A stretch of 64,000 bases of DNA, taken from positions 62,001 to 126,000 of the forward strand of contig NZ_JOOA01000001.1 of the NCBI RefSeq assembly GCF_000712055.1, in the 5' to 3' direction. Both the position numbers and the translations under genes were made by a program. The stretch is from Ruminococcus sp. HUN007 (GTDB taxonomy: Bacteria > Bacillota > Clostridia > Oscillospirales > Ruminococcaceae). This document shows positions 25,018 to 33,650 of the stretch, piece after piece. The number at the start of each line of letters is the position of its first letter. Position 1 is the stretch's first letter. The notes under the pieces were generated by a model that was not told the origin of the DNA, searched no databases, and saw nothing but the letters and a program-made list of their open reading frames with translations.

Positions 25018-25068
25018 AGCCGGCATATCAGAATTACCTGCGTATTCTGATATGCCGGCTGTTTTTGC
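25018..25068. terminator. Bidirectional terminator between convergent genes
   Basis: A perfect 17-bp stem AGCCGGCATATCAGAAT/ATTCTGATATGCCGGCT (25018-25034, 25044-25060) with A-rich and T-rich flanks. It serves both the gene ending at 24984 and the one ending at 25080. Confidence 0.87.
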
Positions 25069-25079
25069 TGTTACTTTAA

Positions 25080-26876
25080 TTACCAGACTGATACTTTTGA
25101 AGAGAACACCTTTGAGCTGCCCTTATAAAGAGAAATATTCAGATCGGAAGGAATAAAGCTTCCGCCGGTGTAAACAGGTGTACATTCATATCTGTCAGCT
25201 GTACCGTCATTCATCATTTTTTCAGCAATAATATCGTTTCTGGTTTTCAGTTCGTAAACTGGCTGCGGTACAAAAAGCCTGTTTTCTTCCGGTACAGGTG
25301 CTCCTGTGAATTCAGGAATAATTACAGTCTGTTCTACAGATCCGTCACTGTAGCAGCGGAGAGCTTTTCCTATGGAATCCACTTCTTTTACATTTGTCAG
25401 TGAAAGGCTCTTTATGATATTGTAATTAAGCTCATTTTCAAATTCCCACGGGGACTTCGCATCAGCACTTCCTGAGATATTTACTACTTCCCTGTCACGT
25501 ATAACGATACACAGACTGTCTTCAACAAGAAAATCTGCATCAAACTGAAGAACATAAGCTGTATCGCCGCCGTGAGGTGAAGGAATAATGATCCTGCCGG
25601 AATGAAGCTTATTTATAAAAGTTCTACCGTCTCCGGAAAACTTCACTGTCATTTCAGATGTATTTACAAACTTTTTAAGTTTGTCGGACAGTTTTTTCAC
25701 AAGGCTGTCAGGCATATCACAGGCTTCACTCACGCATTTATCAATGTAATCGTTGTAAAGTCCTGCTGCTTTACATACCCCAAGTTCCTGTTCAAATGTA
25801 TTTGAGTATCTTGTTTCCTCAAAATCGCTTTCATCCATAAGTCCGGATGCATCCCATTCCACTGTGATTTTGTAGTTGCGGAATGCTTTTTCGATCTGCT
25901 CCTCGACTTTCTTATAAATCTCAGGAGTAAAATCAATGCAGTAGTATACTTTCCATGGATTTCTTATCTGGATATAATAGTCATTCTCAAATTTTCTGCT
26001 GCTGTCGCCTGAAACAGTTCTGCCTGATTCATAATAATCTTCAAGAAATCCCTGAATGTCATCAGCAAAATCTCTGCTGCTGACCTGGCAGTTCATTTTT
26101 TCACGGATAAAAGCAGCCGGATCAGCATCGTCTGCAAGCAGAGGCTCTGTACTGATACAGTCAAGCAGTCTGCTGCTGAGATGATTGTTTCTTGCAGCCC
26201 ACATAAACATATACGAAACCGGTGTACATGCATATGTCTGTATTTTCATTGCATCATAATCGCCAAGTGATTCACGGGTCTTATCATTTGCAATACAGTA
26301 TTCATCAGTGACCTTTTCACTCACATCAGAAAAGCTGAATATCAGATTATTCTGTCTTCCGTCATAAAGGACATCTTTTCTGACCGGCTTAAACTCTTTA
26401 AGAGGCGGTGCAGGGATATCCGGTTTGTTTATTACAATGTCTGATTCTTCCTCTTCATATCTGACGGAAACGTCCGGACTGTTATCAGAGGAGATTTCCT
26501 CATCGTTTTTCTGACGCATTCTGTATCCTGCGATCACAGCACCTTCGGTGATCACCCCTATAGCCCATACTATCATGGCACTAAGAGAGAAACCATTCAG
26601 AAATTTAGCAGCGGTAAAACCGAGCAGAAGTACAAAAAGCTGAAGTCCTACGCATAGAGAGATAACACCTTTTCGTTCTTTTTGGTATCGGACAATTCCG
26701 ATCAGTGAAATAATGAGACAGAGTGCAAAGCTAGCAAGAGCAATAAGGGTATATACTCTTCTGTCTCCCGAAAATTTTGTTGATGCAATCAAGGAAGCTG
26801 CCGCCAGACCTGCCCCGGCTACTGAATCGGCAATCAGAAAAACAAACTTCCATAGTGGTTTTCTTGTTTCATTCAT
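25080..26876 (-). CDS. Large membrane protein of unknown function
   Basis: A 598-residue protein. Four hydrophobic segments in the first 120 residues (for example FVFLIADSVAGAGLAAASLI and AMIVWAIGVITEGAVIAG) are followed by an acidic linker and a large soluble part of about 440 residues. That part has Tyr/Asp-rich segments such as YYIQIRNPWKVYYCIDFTPE and SMLHS-free beta-type stretches, but no recognised catalytic motif. Repeated mentions of short aromatic motifs suggest beta-sandwich or ligand-binding domains. An AGGAGATC site precedes the ATG. It is a single-gene unit. The gap to the next gene (26877-27274) holds the promoter of the deaminase-like gene. Confidence 0.7.
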   Translation of the reverse strand: MNETRKPLWKFVFLIADSVAGAGLAAASLIASTKFSGDRRVYTLIALASFALCLIISLIGIVRYQKERKGVISLCVGLQLFVLLLGFTAAKFLNGFSLSAMIVWAIGVITEGAVIAGYRMRQKNDEEISSDNSPDVSVRYEEEESDIVINKPDIPAPPLKEFKPVRKDVLYDGRQNNLIFSFSDVSEKVTDEYCIANDKTRESLGDYDAMKIQTYACTPVSYMFMWAARNNHLSSRLLDCISTEPLLADDADPAAFIREKMNCQVSSRDFADDIQGFLEDYYESGRTVSGDSSRKFENDYYIQIRNPWKVYYCIDFTPEIYKKVEEQIEKAFRNYKITVEWDASGLMDESDFEETRYSNTFEQELGVCKAAGLYNDYIDKCVSEACDMPDSLVKKLSDKLKKFVNTSEMTVKFSGDGRTFINKLHSGRIIIPSPHGGDTAYVLQFDADFLVEDSLCIVIRDREVVNISGSADAKSPWEFENELNYNIIKSLSLTNVKEVDSIGKALRCYSDGSVEQTVIIPEFTGAPVPEENRLFVPQPVYELKTRNDIIAEKMMNDGTADRYECTPVYTGGSFIPSDLNISLYKGSSKVFSSKVSVW

Positions 26877-27048
26877 AAAATAGATGATCTCCTGTTATCC
26901 ATAATCCCTGAATATATCATAATCAAATCACAGTTTAATTATAACATAATTTAATTAAGATTAAAAGAGATTTTTATAAATAATGCCGCAGGTTTTTTTA
27001 GTTTTAGTAAAATTCAAGACTAAGCTCAATTATTTTCCTAATTTAATA

Positions 27049-27077
27049 TTGAAATGTTAAAACGAATATGTTATAAT
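27049..27077 (+). promoter_or_regulatory. Promoter of the deaminase-like/sensor pair, with a long leader
   Basis: -35 TTGAAA (27049-27054), 17 bp, -10 TATAAT (27072-27077). The untranslated leader is almost 200 bases (27085-27274). It contains a CCGTGTTTCACGG hairpin and, near 27195-27222, a remnant of the interspersed repeat end (GATCGGTGTTTCCTTA). It does not match riboswitch classes I can recognise. Confidence 0.62.
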
Positions 27078-27274
27078 ATACACATAAGGCAATTATCTTA
27101 ATTTCATTTTTTACAAAGTGCACATACTAAGGTTTTGCTGACCAGATTACAGGCCCGTGTTTCACGGCTTTGGATTACGGGGATTAATTCAATACGATCT
27201 GTATTATGATCGGTGTTTCCTTAGGGCAGATATTTATCTGCAGCAAAAATATTTTTGAGAAAGGGAGTTACTAA

Positions 27275-27974
27275 ATGAATTATGATTTTCTGATCAGTTC
27301 CGCTAATGATGAATTACAAAAAAGATACTCCGGTGGTACAGCCCCTGTGCCCGGCGATACTATTTGTGTGATTTGTTCAGAAAACGGAACAGTCTACAAA
27401 GGGTATAATAATGTTATGCCAAACGGCGACAACATTCATGCTGAAGTTGCTGCGGTAAACTCACTCCGTGCCGGTGGTCAGTCAATGATCAGAGCGATCA
27501 CTGTATTCGATTCATTCAACAGAGTACCGATTATTCCGTGCAACGGCTGTATTCAGATGCTGCTTTCCATTGATTACAGAAACATCAACACTGTTATCGC
27601 TACTCCAACCGGAATTATTCCTATAACCAATTTTCTTGGTCATAACAACGGCTTTAATTCCGGGCCGTCACAGTCGGTGAATATGATGAACAGCGGTATG
27701 AACAACGGCATGTCGCGAAATGTATCGATGTATATGAATCCTAACACCTCACAGAATAATTCAAGATACATTAATCCTTCAATGGGTCAGTCCGCTTACA
27801 GCGGCGGATCACTCCATATGAACGGCTCAATGAACAATTCAGTATACATGAATCCTGTAAATTCTGTGAATACAAGCATAGGCCAGAGATCATATACAGC
27901 CGGAAGTGCAAAGAAATCCAGTACGCTGAAAAAACAAACTCAACGATCTTCTCAATGATGACGATGAAGACTGA
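27275..27974 (+). CDS. Cytidine-deaminase-like protein with Asn/Met-rich tail (frame slips near the C-terminus)
   Basis: The first 125 residues have a cytidine deaminase fold: NIHAEVAAVNSL (zinc His plus catalytic Glu, near residues 51-62) and IPCNGCIQML (PCxxC zinc Cys pair, near residues 88-97). The rest (residues 130-215) is a low-complexity tail rich in Asn, Met, Ser and Gly with repeated YMNP motifs. A run of six A (27929-27934) shifts the frame; with five A the protein ends KLNDLLNDDDED at 27974, whereas as written it stops at 27958. The substrate is unknown; free nucleoside salvage is one option. It is 30 bp upstream of a membrane sensor gene. Confidence 0.78.
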
Positions 27975-28006
27975 TCAATTATTTTTATGAAAGGGATGTA
28001 TTATTT

Positions 28007-29578
28007 ATGGCAGAAGTAAAACTTAACGAAAAACAGAAACGTCATATTTCAAAAATGGGGCTGATCATAATCGCTCAGGTTGTGATCATGGTAACTCTCA
28101 CAATTATTATGGTTCTTGTGGTTTCAGACAGGATCGACAAGATGATCGTTGCCGACAACACAGCGATCACAAAGGAAAAATGTGCTGAGCTTGAACTCTA
28201 TATGCAGAATTCGTCCACTATCCTGTCGGACTATACATCGGCCGGAGAAATTCTTGATGTACTCGAACATCCGGACGATCCTGAGGCAGTTGCAGCAGCT
28301 CAGGCTTACACCGAAAGGATCTCAGCAGGACTCAAAAACCTTGAAGGTATTTATGTATCCAAATGGAACACAGAAGTTCTTGCACATACAAACCCGAAAG
28401 TAGTTGGTATCATTACAAGAAGAGATCCTGAGTCTCTCAATGATCTGCATGAGAAAATCATAAATTCCCCTGAAAACATGTACAGCGCAGGTATCATCCT
28501 TTCACCTGCATCAAGTCAACAGATCATTTCACTGTACAAAGGCGTATTCGACAGTTCAGGAAAACCGATCGGTCTTGTTGGTCTCGGTATTTTAACGGAT
28601 GGTATTGTTGAGGATATGGAAGCCCGTAACACCAAGATCACAAGCGATTCTCAGTACTATATGATCGATACTCACAATCAGAAATACGTTTTCGCTCACA
28701 ACAAAGATCTCATGAATAAAACTCTTGATGATCCGGCTGTTAATACACCTCCTGAATTTATCAGTCTTTCAAATGAACTTGCAGCTACGATGGAAAACAA
28801 GAGCGGTACATTTACTTTCAGACGTGACGGAAAACTTTTCTACGGTATTTACAGCTATGTCGGCTACATGGGTCAGGTATTCATTATCGACGGCAGCACA
28901 GGCGAACTCTTCCGACTCACATACGATATGCTTATTTACCTCATCATTTTCACAATCATCTACATAGCGGTCGCATTCTTCTTCTACAGACTTGTTAAGA
29001 AGCAGGAAGAAACAGTAAGCAGGCTTGACAAGTCAATGAAGAAAACAGCAAAAACAAAGGAATCTCTCAACGCTGCTATTTTCCAGGATATTCTTACAGA
29101 CTGCAGAAACAGAGTTTCATTTTCAAACGACTTTGAACGAGGCAATATTCAGGATTCGCCAGACCATCCTTATTACTTCATGATGTTCAATATCGCAATG
29201 TTCAGCTCGATAAACATTCTCTACGGTGAAGATATCGGTGACGAAGTACTTACTAACGTTGCAAATACTATCCGTACAAATCTTGAAGGTGCTGAACTCT
29301 ACCGTACAGGCTCTGACGAATTCGTAGCAGTAATGCAGGAGCAGGGCTCACTTGCAGGACGCACAAGGATCTGCAGCTATGCTGATCAGACAATAGCATC
29401 ACTTTCAAATCCGATAAATACATCAGCAGGTCCGGTAAATGCAGTTTTCAGAGCATCAATAGTTAAGAAGAGCACCGGAATCGATCTTTCAGTTCTTCCT
29501 GCTCTTAAGGATACACTCAATCAGAGCGGTCAGGCAACTCCTGGTCAGATACCTTTCCTCGATATGGATACTCTTTGA
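28007..29578 (+). CDS. Membrane sensor with extracellular Cache domain and degenerate GGDEF domain
   Basis: A 523-residue protein. Membrane helix 1 (residues 17-42), an extracellular dCache-like sensor (about 45-305), and membrane helix 2 (about 310-330) are followed by a short coiled coil and a GGDEF-type domain (about 350-500). That domain keeps DILTDCRNRVSF and YRTGSDEFVAVM. The signature reads GSDEF instead of GGDEF and the loop NIAMFSSINILYGE replaces the usual metal-site Asp/Phe pattern. Cyclase activity is therefore doubtful, and it may act as a receptor or scaffold. It is co-transcribed with the deaminase-like gene and ends at a terminator. Confidence 0.82.
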   Translation: MAEVKLNEKQKRHISKMGLIIIAQVVIMVTLTIIMVLVVSDRIDKMIVADNTAITKEKCAELELYMQNSSTILSDYTSAGEILDVLEHPDDPEAVAAAQAYTERISAGLKNLEGIYVSKWNTEVLAHTNPKVVGIITRRDPESLNDLHEKIINSPENMYSAGIILSPASSQQIISLYKGVFDSSGKPIGLVGLGILTDGIVEDMEARNTKITSDSQYYMIDTHNQKYVFAHNKDLMNKTLDDPAVNTPPEFISLSNELAATMENKSGTFTFRRDGKLFYGIYSYVGYMGQVFIIDGSTGELFRLTYDMLIYLIIFTIIYIAVAFFFYRLVKKQEETVSRLDKSMKKTAKTKESLNAAIFQDILTDCRNRVSFSNDFERGNIQDSPDHPYYFMMFNIAMFSSINILYGEDIGDEVLTNVANTIRTNLEGAELYRTGSDEFVAVMQEQGSLAGRTRICSYADQTIASLSNPINTSAGPVNAVFRASIVKKSTGIDLSVLPALKDTLNQSGQATPGQIPFLDMDTL

Positions 29579-29605
29579 TAAAAAACATAATAAAAAAAAA
29601 GATAT

Positions 29606-29645
29606 GGCTCTGTGCTTTCCTCAAAGGGGGCACAGGGCCTTTCTC
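29606..29645 (+). terminator. Terminator of the sensor gene
   Basis: The stem GGCTCTGTGC/GCACAGGGCC (one G-T pair) with a 14-base loop is followed by TTTCTCGTT. Confidence 0.75.
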
Positions 29646-29682
29646 GTTCTAAATACGTTATAAACTGCATAACTGATAAGCA

Positions 29683-29713
29683 CAAAAACGCCCCTCCGTT
29701 TCTGGAGAGGCGT
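29683..29713 (-). terminator. Terminator of the double esterase gene
   Basis: On the minus strand the stem ACGCCTCTCCA/GGAGGGGCGT is followed by TTTTTGTG. It lies downstream of the stop at 29741. Confidence 0.78.
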
Positions 29714-29740
29714 CTGATAGTATAATGGTTTGTATCTTAA

Positions 29741-32305
29741 TTACTTAACATACTGTGAAAGGCCTGAGATCTGCTGATCCTTTACTGCCTTGGCTACAAG
29801 GCCGGCTACAACATTTGCACCCTTTTCGCAGAAGTGTGTGCCGTCTGTAGAACCAGCTACAACACCCTTGAGGTGATATGAAAGCGCTGTGTCATAACCA
29901 ACTGAATTGTAGTGGTTGACCATTATGGTGTTAAGATCTATACACGGTATCTTATACTTTGATGCAAGCTTCTTGCATGCGTCGCAGTAATTTGTATAGC
30001 TGTTGATGAATTTACCGTTGCTGTAAGCGTTCATTCCAATTACTGTAGTAACGAGGATCGGTGTGCCGCCCTTGTTCTTGGCATCGTTTATAAACTGTGT
30101 CATGTACCATTCATAAGATCCTGATGAAGGATTGTCAACGTTTCCGCAGGTTGGAGCGTAACGGTCGGCGTTCGACTTGCCGGCATCGTTGATGGCGAAC
30201 ATTATCATTACGTAATCGCCTGTCTTCATGCTGTCAGCTATTGTCTTCCATCTGCCTTCGTCGTAGGCTTTCTTTGAGCTTCGGCCGGCCATTGAATGGT
30301 TGGCTACTGTAACGTCTGAAGTGAAGTAGTTTCCGAGATAATAACCCCATCCCTGCTGCGGAGCGTAGCTCTCACGGTAGGACTGAACTGTTGAGTCACC
30401 GAGAATAAAGAGCGTAGGGTTGGAAGATGTCGTCGGCGTCTGTGATGAATTCGGATCATATGTCTCAGCTATTGGTTCATCAGTAAGACCTATTGTGATA
30501 TAGTCGAGGTTAGGTCCGCCCTGATTTGCTACTGTGGAAATAAGCCTGATCGTGTTTGCTCCCTTTACAAGCGGAAGAACAATTCCGAATTCAGCCCATG
30601 TGGTCCATGCACCGGTTCCGGTAAATGACTGCATCCAGTAATCACTGGTCTTGTCGTTTACGATTATCTTCATTGCACGGTCTGTATCGCTTCCGTTGGC
30701 AAAACGGATATGGGTCATGTAGTTGCCGTCCTTTGCAGCGTTTACTGTAAATGTTATGCTGCTCGAATCGTTGTTGTCAAGGTTGATGTATCCGCGCGGA
30801 TCAGTAAATCCGGTGTTTGTTGTTTCTATCATACCCTGATCCCAGACCTGATCAACTGCAAAGTATTTCTTATCCGGATCTTCCTTTGGAGCAGGTTCCG
30901 TGAATGCTGCATCTTCACCGAAGAGATATTTCTGAAGAAGAAGAACGTCTTCGGAATTAAGCTCACCGTCACCTGTAACATCAGCTTCTGCCTTGTATTC
31001 ACCGGCAAGCACTGCGCTCTTAAGTGAAATAAGATCTGCAATATTTATCCTGCCGTTCGAATCAGTATCACCCATGTTTAACGGTTCCGGTGAAGGTGAA
31101 GGTGACGGCGAAGGAGACGGTGAAGGGCTTGGTTCCGGAGAAGGTGAAGGAGAAGGACTCGGCTCCGGCTGTGCCTGACCGATCTTCATAAGTCCCTGAA
31201 GGATCTCGGCATTCTTATCTGCCCCCTTCGCACTCTGATGAAGATCATCTTCAGAACCGTTTGCCTGGATCGCGTAGTAGGATTTCATAGCATCATAACC
31301 GCCGATGCTGAAACCGAAGTCCTGCCACGCATTGAAGAGATCCATTACAGGAACGTTCTGTTCACTTCCTACCTTGTCGAGTTCACCGCCAAACCAGCGT
31401 CCGGAGAGTTTCGGATTTCTGTTAAAGTCACCGCGTCTTCCCTGCTGCTTTACAAGAATAACGTTCATTCCCTTTGCCTTGCAGGTCTTGACCATGTCAG
31501 TGACTACAGAATAATACTCTGATTCATTTGAATAGTTTTTGTCGTTGATACCGATCGAGATAATGTAGTAGTCCCCGGCTTTTCCGTAGGTCTTAACCGG
31601 ATCGAACTGGCCGCTGGTGTAAAATCCCTTTGCATACTGACCGCTTGATGCCTGGTTGCGTATCTCATAAACTTTAGTGTCTACATATTTGTAAAGGAAC
31701 TGGCCCCATCCGTGCTGAGCTGTATCTTTTACATTGTAGTAATTTGCTACCGTAGAGTCACCGCAGATCCAGATCGTCGGTTTCATCTCACCGGTGGTGT
31801 TGAGCTGTTTTATTTCAATGGATGAAATAGTGTAAGCAGCCTTATTCATTCCGGCTACTGCTGCCACATTGAGCTGTCCGTCTGTTACAGGGACCTGTAT
31901 CGACTCAACGGCATTGTTACCGGTAAGATTGATCATCTGAGGCATACCCTCGATATTGATCGTCGTTCGCGGGCTGTTACCGGTCATTACAGTTACCTGA
32001 TAAAGACCTTTCGGAAGGTCAACATTGAACTGTCCTCCGGTAAACTGTACTGCGTCAGCTCCTGCGCCCTGTCCCTGAGCAGCTGCATTGGCCACGCTTC
32101 CTGAGAAGCCGTATCCTCTGCCTGCATTGTATCCGTCTGAAGCACTTACGCCTGTAAAACCTCCGGCTGCACCCGAACCTCCCAGATCAAATTTCCAGTC
32201 AGTCTGTGCTGCTGATGCCCTGTTTCCCGTACCAGGCAGTGTTCCCGCTGCTGCAGATAATGCCATGGTAAACGAGATAAGGCCGCTGATAATTTTCTTT
32301 TTCAT
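29741..32305 (-). CDS. Secreted dockerin protein with two SGNH (CE12-type) esterase modules
   Basis: An 854-residue cellulosomal esterase, likely removing acetyl groups from pectin (rhamnogalacturonan) or xylan. The signal peptide ends near residue 33. A beta-rich N-terminal domain precedes SGNH module 1 (about 175-370: GDSTVANYY with the catalytic Ser, GINDKN, DDLHQSAKG). A Pro-Ser-Glu linker (about 376-408) follows. The central dockerin (about 409-465) has TDSNGRINIADLIS and DVTGDGELNSEDVL. A CBM35/CBM6-like domain (about 475-605) comes next. SGNH module 2 (about 630-850) has GDSTVQSY, FAINDAGK and DGTHFCEKG. Both modules keep the Ser and the Asp-x-x-His/Asp-x-His pair. The acetyl-pectin substrate is inferred from CE12 likeness. 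Confidence 0.86.
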   Translation of the reverse strand: MKKKIISGLISFTMALSAAAGTLPGTGNRASAAQTDWKFDLGGSGAAGGFTGVSASDGYNAGRGYGFSGSVANAAAQGQGAGADAVQFTGGQFNVDLPKGLYQVTVMTGNSPRTTINIEGMPQMINLTGNNAVESIQVPVTDGQLNVAAVAGMNKAAYTISSIEIKQLNTTGEMKPTIWICGDSTVANYYNVKDTAQHGWGQFLYKYVDTKVYEIRNQASSGQYAKGFYTSGQFDPVKTYGKAGDYYIISIGINDKNYSNESEYYSVVTDMVKTCKAKGMNVILVKQQGRRGDFNRNPKLSGRWFGGELDKVGSEQNVPVMDLFNAWQDFGFSIGGYDAMKSYYAIQANGSEDDLHQSAKGADKNAEILQGLMKIGQAQPEPSPSPSPSPEPSPSPSPSPSPSPSPEPLNMGDTDSNGRINIADLISLKSAVLAGEYKAEADVTGDGELNSEDVLLLQKYLFGEDAAFTEPAPKEDPDKKYFAVDQVWDQGMIETTNTGFTDPRGYINLDNNDSSSITFTVNAAKDGNYMTHIRFANGSDTDRAMKIIVNDKTSDYWMQSFTGTGAWTTWAEFGIVLPLVKGANTIRLISTVANQGGPNLDYITIGLTDEPIAETYDPNSSQTPTTSSNPTLFILGDSTVQSYRESYAPQQGWGYYLGNYFTSDVTVANHSMAGRSSKKAYDEGRWKTIADSMKTGDYVMIMFAINDAGKSNADRYAPTCGNVDNPSSGSYEWYMTQFINDAKNKGGTPILVTTVIGMNAYSNGKFINSYTNYCDACKKLASKYKIPCIDLNTIMVNHYNSVGYDTALSYHLKGVVAGSTDGTHFCEKGANVVAGLVAKAVKDQQISGLSQYVK

Positions 32306-32471
32306 AACCTCGCTCCTTACGCGTTTACATTACAATCGCTCCGAAAAAAAGTATTTCCGGACACAATCCTTATCATACAGTATACCACTTTATGCACAAA
32401 AAATCAATGCGTATGTATGGATTTTTCTACACAAAAGAAGACTTATTTCTGCATATTTTCTATAGACACAC

Positions 32472-32541
32472 TTAAGGAAGCTTTGAGTTATTAATAAATC
32501 AGCCCGTGGCAGGGCGCGAAGCCGTATTTCCGGTTTAATCA
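32472..32541. repeat. Degenerate interspersed repeat overlapping the end of the ABC ATPase gene
   Basis: AAGGAAGCTTTGAGTTATTAATAAATCAGC followed by a GC-rich centre and TTTCCGGTTTAATCAG resembles the palindromic element with eroded ends. It lies between the esterase leader and the importer ATPase, and its right end overlaps the last codons of that ATPase. The rest of 32306-32471 is AT-rich with no gene. Confidence 0.45.
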
Positions 32542-33650
32542 GATTTTAGTATAAGTCCTGCCTTTTCCTTTAGTTTAAGATTTCCGGCATTCATTATTCC
32601 GAAATATTCTGCAGAACAGATCACCTCTCTGCATTTTTCCATAACGGCAATCGCTCTGCTTACAGCTTCATCACTTACCGGTTCAAACGCCTTTTCCGAA
32701 ATTACAACAGACGCAAGAGCTGATGCTACCGGGTATTCCACATCATTTTCATGGATAACGCCAGCCGCAAACGGAATACCTTCACGGTAAAGTCTGCGGT
32801 AAACAGGAATTCCAGCTCCCCCGCCGCCTATGACAAAGACTTCAGGTTCGCCTTTTCCGCCGAACGGTTCTGCCGCACCGAAATACCAGTTGTATCTTCC
32901 GTCTTTTATTTCATAAAGAGTATCGATATAATCACCGGAAAAGATCTCTTCAGGTGTTCCGTACCGTTCAGCTTTTCCATTATGTATACAAAGGACAGAA
33001 TCGGAAAACTTCTGAGCCAGATCAAGTTCATGAAGTGACTGTACGACCGCTATATTTCTTTCCTTTGCAAGTCGTCTGAGCAAAGTAAGCAGATGCAGTT
33101 TATGACCTGTATCCAGAAACGAAGTCGGCTCATCAAGAAGCATGATATCCGGTTCCTGTGCTATTGCTCTGGCAAGCATGACAAGCTGACGCTGGCCGTC
33201 ACTTATCCTGTTGAAATCAGTATCGCAGAGATGATCTGCACCGGTAAGCGTCAGAGCATCATAAACTATTTTTCTGTCATGGTCGCTCAGTATTCCGAAC
33301 GTTCCCGTATACGGATATCTACCCGTAGCCGCAACGTCAAAACAGGTCATTCTGTCGGTGATAAGTCTTCCGGTAAGCATGACCGACAGTCTTCGGGCTA
33401 CATCCTTTTCCTTAAGCCCGGTAAGTTCATCGCCGCAGAGAAATACCTTTCCGGATGCGGCCGGCAGCTGACCGGCAATGGTTTTCAGTACAGTAGATTT
33501 ACCAGCTCCGTTAGGTCCGATGAGTGTACAAATCTCTCCTGATGAAATGCTGATCGTGATACCATCTACGATCACTTTTTTACCATATCCTGCGCCAAGA
33601 CTGTCCGTATGTAGAGATGAAGCATTGTTTTTCTGATCAGTATTTATCAT
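32535..33650 (-). CDS. ABC importer ATP-binding protein (BtuD/FecE-like) with C-terminal extension
   Basis: A 371-residue ATPase. Residues 15-255 form the cassette: LIGPNGAGKSTVLKTIAG (Walker A), the signature ISDGQRQLVML as in FecE/BtuD-type proteins, Walker B DIMLLDEPTS and the H-loop QSLHELD. It powers the FecCD/BtuC-type permease whose stop overlaps its ATG (ATGA, 33647-33650). Residues 265-371 are an extra domain beginning VFVIGGGGAGIPVYRRLY and containing NDVEYPVASALA. It is not part of the cassette and its role is unknown. The gene closes the B12-riboswitch operon, so cobalamin, corrinoid or a related chelate is the expected cargo. Confidence 0.85.
   Translation of the reverse strand: MINTDQKNNASSLHTDSLGAGYGKKVIVDGITISISSGEICTLIGPNGAGKSTVLKTIAGQLPAASGKVFLCGDELTGLKEKDVARRLSVMLTGRLITDRMTCFDVAATGRYPYTGTFGILSDHDRKIVYDALTLTGADHLCDTDFNRISDGQRQLVMLARAIAQEPDIMLLDEPTSFLDTGHKLHLLTLLRRLAKERNIAVVQSLHELDLAQKFSDSVLCIHNGKAERYGTPEEIFSGDYIDTLYEIKDGRYNWYFGAAEPFGGKGEPEVFVIGGGGAGIPVYRRLYREGIPFAAGVIHENDVEYPVASALASVVISEKAFEPVSDEAVSRAIAVMEKCREVICSAEYFGIMNAGNLKLKEKAGLILKSD

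Noticed and set aside
27085..27274. Possible riboswitch in the long leader of the deaminase-like/sensor pair
   Set aside because: It has a hairpin and a repeat remnant but none of the conserved blocks of cyclic-di-GMP, purine or other classes I can recognise.
31000..31178. Plus-strand frame rich in Gly-Glu-Gly-Asp repeats
   Set aside because: It is the antisense of the Pro-Ser linker of the double esterase, so the repetition reflects the linker codons.
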